Assembly: GCA_002394185.1 (NCBI GenBank)
Contig: DGTB01000111.1
Span: 1 to 9,797 of the forward strand
Origin: Bacteroidales bacterium UBA4347
GTDB taxonomy: Bacteria; Bacteroidota; Bacteroidia; Bacteroidales; P3
DNA length: 9,797 nt
Direction of reading: 5' to 3'
This document shows, one piece after another, positions 7,459 to 9,797 of the stretch. The translations under genes and the position numbers were made by a program. The notes beneath the pieces were generated by a model. It was not told where the DNA came from and ran no database searches. It saw nothing but the letters and a program-made list of their open reading frames with translations. How positions within the stretch are numbered: position 1 is the stretch's first letter; each line of letters starts with the position of its first letter.

Positions 7459-7462
7459 CACT

Positions 7463-7481
7463 GGAAGTGACTTCCTGTCGG
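7463..7481 (+). promoter_or_regulatory. Small inverted repeats in the barrel-gene leader
   Basis: GGAAG-TGA-CTTCC (7463-7475) forms a small dyad at the predicted transcription start. It is followed by CCTGTCGG (7474-7481), the exact reverse complement of CCGACAGG (7430-7437) at the centre of the promoter palindrome. These may be operator half-sites or part of a leader hairpin; no regulator is identifiable. Confidence 0.35.
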
Positions 7482-7497
7482 ATGAAATAAAATCGTC

Positions 7498-8343
7498 ATG
7501 TTCAGTGAATTGTATAAAAATATTATTGCCCGCAAGGCCTTCTTCCCGGTTGCACTGACCCTGCTGTTTGCCCTTTCTGCGCAGGCTCAGACCACGCCGC
7601 ACTATGTTTATATCCCCCAGTATCATACCGTTCACACTGGCACTGTCGAGCCCTGGCGCGGCCATTCGCTCATAGCCTTCTATGCCGGCTCTGGTTTCTA
7701 TCCGAAGCCGGTCTTCGACGATGTCGACCCTCTCGACTACTCCGCCCGAATCCCCTTCTTGGCCACCTTGCGCTATGCCGGCGAGAAAAACTTCGCCAAA
7801 ACCTTCTTCTGGGGATGGCAGAGCAACGTCTCCTTTCTCCGTTTCGGCTACGACTACACGCTCGACGGCGATTCCGCCAACCTCGGCACTTACGACGGCG
7901 TCGCCACCGTCGGCCGCGATATCGCTGTCTCCACCTCCTATTGGTCGCTCACGCTGGAGGAGTGCCTCGTCCTTGGCTACGACTTCTCGGAGCGTATCTC
8001 GCTCTCCGCTTCGGCGGGACTCTTTGTAGGCCTGCTCTCCAGTGGCAAAAACGCCGCCAGCATCCTCGACCGCCCTACCGGCACTACCCTGGGCCAGTTC
8101 GACGATGCCATCGACGACCGCTTCGGCTCCATCTTCGACTTTCTCAGCCTCGGCTTCAATCTGGCCGCCGAGGTGCGCTACTTCGTCTCCAGCAACATCT
8201 ATGTCTCCCTGGAGGCCAAATTGCGTCTCACCTCAGGCCAGTCCAACTACACCGCGCCCCAAGGCTTCGACCATTACGCCCTGCTGCTCGGTGTGGGCTA
8301 CAAGGCTTTCCGCAATAACTCCGACATTGATGACGACGACTGA
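7498..8343 (+). CDS. Predicted outer-membrane beta-barrel protein, 281 aa, family not recognised
   Basis: A signal peptide spans about residues 1-30: a basic start, the hydrophobic run FFPVALTLLFALSA, and AQA before Gln31. The mature part is made of amphipathic strands rich in Tyr, Phe and Trp (for example LATLRYAG, SNVSFLRFGYDYT, YWSLTLEECLVLGYDF, SLSASAGLFVGLL, FNLAAEVRYFV, YVSLEAKLRL, YALLLGVGYKAF), consistent with a small 8-10 strand barrel in the outer membrane. The barrel seems to end at VGYKAF, followed by an acidic tail RNNSDIDDDD encoded mostly by the overlap with rsgA. I recognise no enzyme or transport motif. It is transcribed divergently from the M48-barrel gene and is the first gene before rsgA. 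The frame, signal peptide and upstream promoter make the gene secure; the function is open. Confidence 0.8.
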   Translation: MFSELYKNIIARKAFFPVALTLLFALSAQAQTTPHYVYIPQYHTVHTGTVEPWRGHSLIAFYAGSGFYPKPVFDDVDPLDYSARIPFLATLRYAGEKNFAKTFFWGWQSNVSFLRFGYDYTLDGDSANLGTYDGVATVGRDIAVSTSYWSLTLEECLVLGYDFSERISLSASAGLFVGLLSSGKNAASILDRPTGTTLGQFDDAIDDRFGSIFDFLSLGFNLAAEVRYFVSSNIYVSLEAKLRLTSGQSNYTAPQGFDHYALLLGVGYKAFRNNSDIDDDD

Positions 8344-9283
8344 CGCTTTGGTTATCCGCACCACCGGCAGCTGGTATCGCCTGCTGCTGTCCGACGGCAC
8401 CGCCCTCGACGGCCGTCTGCGCGGCAACTACCGTCTGCGCGGCAACAAGCAGACCAATCCCGTCGCTGTGGGCGACCGCGTCGACATCGCCCTTCAGGAC
8501 GACGGCACGGCCCTCATCCTCGACGTCCACGACCGCAACAACTACATCGTCCGCCGCGCCACCAAGCTCAGCAAGCAGACCCACGTCATCGCTGCCAACA
8601 TCGACCTCCTCTGCATCGTGGCCACCCTCGGCCTGCCCCGCACCTCCACGGGCTTCATCGACCGCCTCCTCGCCACCGCCGAGGCCTACCATATCCCCGC
8701 CGCACTGGTCTTCAACAAGGTGGACCTCTACGGCAACTCCGGCAGCGAGCTCTGGCAGATGCACAACGAGCTCAAGGACGTATACACCTCCGTGGGCTAC
8801 CCCGTCCTCGAGGTCTCCGCCCTGCAGGGCACAGGCCTCGACGCCCTGAAACAGATGATTGCCGGCAAGACCGTCCTCTTCTCCGGCCACAGCGGTGTGG
8901 GCAAAAGCGCCCTCCTCAATGCCCTCTGCCCCGGCCTCGGCCTCAAGGTCGGCCAGCTCTCCGACTGGAGCCTCAAAGGCAAGCATACCACCACCTTCGC
9001 CGAGATTTTCCCCACACCACTCGTCACTCACCACTCACCACTCATCACTTACCTCATCGACACCCCCGGCATCAAGGAGTTTGGCATGGTGGACTTCGGC
9101 GCGCAGGAACTCTCCCATTTCTTCCCCGAAATGCGCGCCCTGCTCCATGACTGCCATTTTGCCAACTGCACCCATCGCCACGAGCCCGGGTGCGCCATTA
9201 AGCAGGCCGTCGACGACGGCCGCATCAGCCCCGAACGTTACCAGAATTATCTCAATATCCTCGAGGATATCGATTCGGAGTAG
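8330..9283 (+). CDS. rsgA: Ribosome small subunit-dependent GTPase RsgA, 317 aa
   Basis: RsgA (YjeQ) is a circularly permuted GTPase that checks late maturation of the 30S ribosomal subunit and is released on GTP hydrolysis; it is cytoplasmic. Order: N-terminal OB fold (~8-72, with GDRVDI), permuted GTPase with G4 NKVD (129-132), G5 SAL (163-165), G1 GHSGVGKS (186-193), G2 HTTTF (219-223) and G3 DTPG (244-247). A C-terminal zinc finger follows, with probable ligands Cys275, Cys280, His282 and Cys288. The ATG at 8330 overlaps the barrel gene by 14 bp and leaves only a short segment before the OB fold; the frame is open further upstream, but that part is a shadow of the barrel gene. The segment between G2 and G3 is lengthened by a 7-bp tandem repeat encoding LVTHHSPLIT. 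The length is near the family norm of 290-350. The overlap suggests translational coupling. Confidence 0.96.
   Translation: MTTTDALVIRTTGSWYRLLLSDGTALDGRLRGNYRLRGNKQTNPVAVGDRVDIALQDDGTALILDVHDRNNYIVRRATKLSKQTHVIAANIDLLCIVATLGLPRTSTGFIDRLLATAEAYHIPAALVFNKVDLYGNSGSELWQMHNELKDVYTSVGYPVLEVSALQGTGLDALKQMIAGKTVLFSGHSGVGKSALLNALCPGLGLKVGQLSDWSLKGKHTTTFAEIFPTPLVTHHSPLITYLIDTPGIKEFGMVDFGAQELSHFFPEMRALLHDCHFANCTHRHEPGCAIKQAVDDGRISPERYQNYLNILEDIDSE
9018..9052 (+). repeat. Five 7-bp tandem units inside rsgA
   Basis: The units are CACTCGT, CACTCAC, CACTCAC, CACTCAT and CACTTAC, contiguous over 35 bp. They encode the stretch around PLVTHHSPLITY between the G2 and G3 motifs. Because 7 is not a multiple of 3, a one-unit slip would break the essential GTPase frame, while a three-unit change adds or removes 7 residues in frame. 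Confidence 0.85.
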
Positions 9284-9297
9284 CACGGAATGTTGCC

Positions 9298-9690
9298 TCA
9301 CAGCAGCACCACGCGCCGCGAGGCCGCGCCCTTGTCGGAGGCGAGGCGCAGCAGGTAGACGCCGCGGGGCAGGGCGGACACATCGAGCACGGCCCGGCCG
9401 CCGCCGAGCGGGCAGGCCGTCACCTCGCGCCCCTGCCATGGCAGGCTGTCCCACACGGCATGGAGGCATCCGTTGGGGTCCGCCGTCACCGTGATGTTCT
9501 CTACCGCCTGGCATTCCGGCTCGATGATAAGAAATACCTCTGGCAGCTCTCCGTCCAGCGTGTCGCCGCTGTCCCACCCATGTTTATAAAGGAATGGGTA
9601 ATCCGGCAGAGTGTCATTTTTACTGGTTGACAAATGGTTGCTTGTCTTTGATGGATTGTGAGAACACTGCAGATATACAAAATAATCCAT
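9298..9690 (-). CDS. Small protein with T9SS type A-like C-terminal sorting domain, 130 aa, probably incomplete
   Basis: Using the ATG at 9690 (a TTG start at 9699 is also possible), residues ~63-130 look like a complete T9SS sorting domain: ENITVTA, a middle strand region, and the conserved ending LPRGVYLLRLASDKGAASRRVVLL region (107-130) with its G-V-Y-L-L-R-L core. In T9SS organisms this domain directs a cargo protein through the outer membrane. The N-terminal ~60 residues are acidic and low in recognisable structure, with GWDSGDTLDGELPE at 38-51. No signal peptide is visible in this frame, which a cargo would need. A hydrophobic segment does exist in another frame just upstream (9704-9660), so the gene may be frameshifted, or it may be the 3' remnant of a larger gene cut by the end repeat. 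It converges with rsgA, with a 14-bp gap and no evident hairpin. Confidence 0.55.
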   Translation of the reverse strand: MDYFVYLQCSHNPSKTSNHLSTSKNDTLPDYPFLYKHGWDSGDTLDGELPEVFLIIEPECQAVENITVTADPNGCLHAVWDSLPWQGREVTACPLGGGRAVLDVSALPRGVYLLRLASDKGAASRRVVLL

Positions 9691-9715
9691 ATCCAACAAA
9701 AAAACTTCACCCCTA

Positions 9716-9797
9716 CCGCCCCGGGGTCAAAAGGGTACCCGAGAGGTGTCCGATACGGCATATCTTATATTGTTTTTATATTGTTTACATATTGTTC
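9716..9797 (-). repeat. Right copy of inverted end repeat (11-bp tandem array plus GC-rich core)
   Basis: Read on the minus strand from 9797, three 11-bp units (GAACAATATGT, AAACAATATAA, AAACAATATAA) are followed by a diverged unit and a core with GCCGTAT (9759-9753), CCTCTCGGGT (9746-9737) and GACCCCG (9728-9722). The spacing is the same as in the left copy, while the bases between the blocks differ. The copies are therefore old paralogues rather than a recent duplication. As on the left, a short T9SS-tail ORF lies immediately downstream. CCCCGGGG (9719-9726 region) forms a small palindrome. Confidence 0.8.

Larger units (their letters stand above)
7409..7461. promoter_or_regulatory. Nested palindrome holding the divergent promoter pair
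   Basis: The outer arms GTGCAAAGATAC (7409-7420) and GTATCTTTGCAC (7450-7461) are perfect 12-bp inverted repeats containing the two -7 elements. The inner arms TTTTGCC (7425-7431) and GGCAAAA (7437-7443) are perfect 7-bp inverted repeats containing the two -33 elements. The centres differ by one base (7435 versus 7434), so the two promoters have unequal spacers of 19 and 21 bp. A regulator binding the symmetric centre would cover both promoters. Confidence 0.7.

Noticed and set aside
8042..8329. An upstream extension of the rsgA frame
   Set aside because: It overlaps the barrel gene in another frame and encodes Ser/Pro/Thr-rich low-complexity sequence; the RsgA family begins with the OB fold just after the ATG at 8330.
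9255..9270. Perfect 16-bp palindrome ATATCCTCGAGGATAT near the end of rsgA
   Set aside because: It encodes normal C-terminal residues (NILEDI), has no loop and no T-run, and lies before the stop codon. It may affect termination, but codon choice explains it adequately.
1..9797. The whole window as a mobile element bounded by terminal inverted repeats
   Set aside because: There is no transposase, integrase or mobilisation gene. The content includes housekeeping rsgA, and the end repeats are diverged from each other, so contig breaks in dispersed repeats are the simpler explanation.

Overview
The window looks like a complete short metagenomic contig from an uncultured, fairly GC-rich member of the Bacteroidota, most likely an anaerobic gut or rumen Bacteroidales. 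The evidence is a Bacteroidota-type promoter (-33 TTTG, -7 TAnnTTTG), short C-terminal domains of the type IX secretion (T9SS) kind, start codons preceded by A-rich sequence without Shine-Dalgarno sites, and a secreted GH2 beta-galactosidase with a Bacteroidales-like layout. I saw no tRNA, rRNA, CRISPR array, transposase, integrase or phage gene.

Layout. Both ends carry diverged copies, in inverted orientation, of one repeat: AT-rich 11-bp tandem units followed by a GC-rich core. Just inside each copy, reading inward, lies a short ORF ending in a T9SS-like sorting domain (48-299 on +, 9298-9690 on -). The left ORF is followed by a long near-perfect hairpin (332-392), probably a bidirectional terminator. 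Next comes a leftward gene set transcribed from about 7405: a secreted M48 metallopeptidase with a C-terminal beta-barrel-like domain (7381-4661), a family 2 glycosyltransferase (4646-3777) and a large secreted GH2 beta-galactosidase (3769-404). Gaps of 14 and 7 bp suggest one operon. A divergent rightward pair encodes an outer-membrane beta-barrel protein (7498-8343) and the ribosome assembly GTPase RsgA (8330-9283), overlapping by 14 bp. RsgA converges on the right-hand sorting-domain ORF with a 14-bp gap.

How the genes relate. The two transcription units leave from one nested palindrome (7409-7461) in which two promoters on opposite strands interlock. This suggests joint or mutually exclusive control of the peptidase-barrel gene and the barrel gene, which would fit envelope maintenance. 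The beta-galactosidase and glycosyltransferase have no obvious functional link to the peptidase beyond operon position, and no SusC/SusD pair is present.

Most unusual signals: (1) a 48-bp palindromic element lying in frame in the beta-galactosidase, right after the conserved GVNRHE motif and near the active site; (2) the inverted end repeats, each leading into a T9SS-like tail ORF; (3) the nested-palindrome divergent promoter; (4) the M48 peptidase with a barrel-like C-terminus; (5) five 7-bp repeats inside rsgA between two GTPase motifs.
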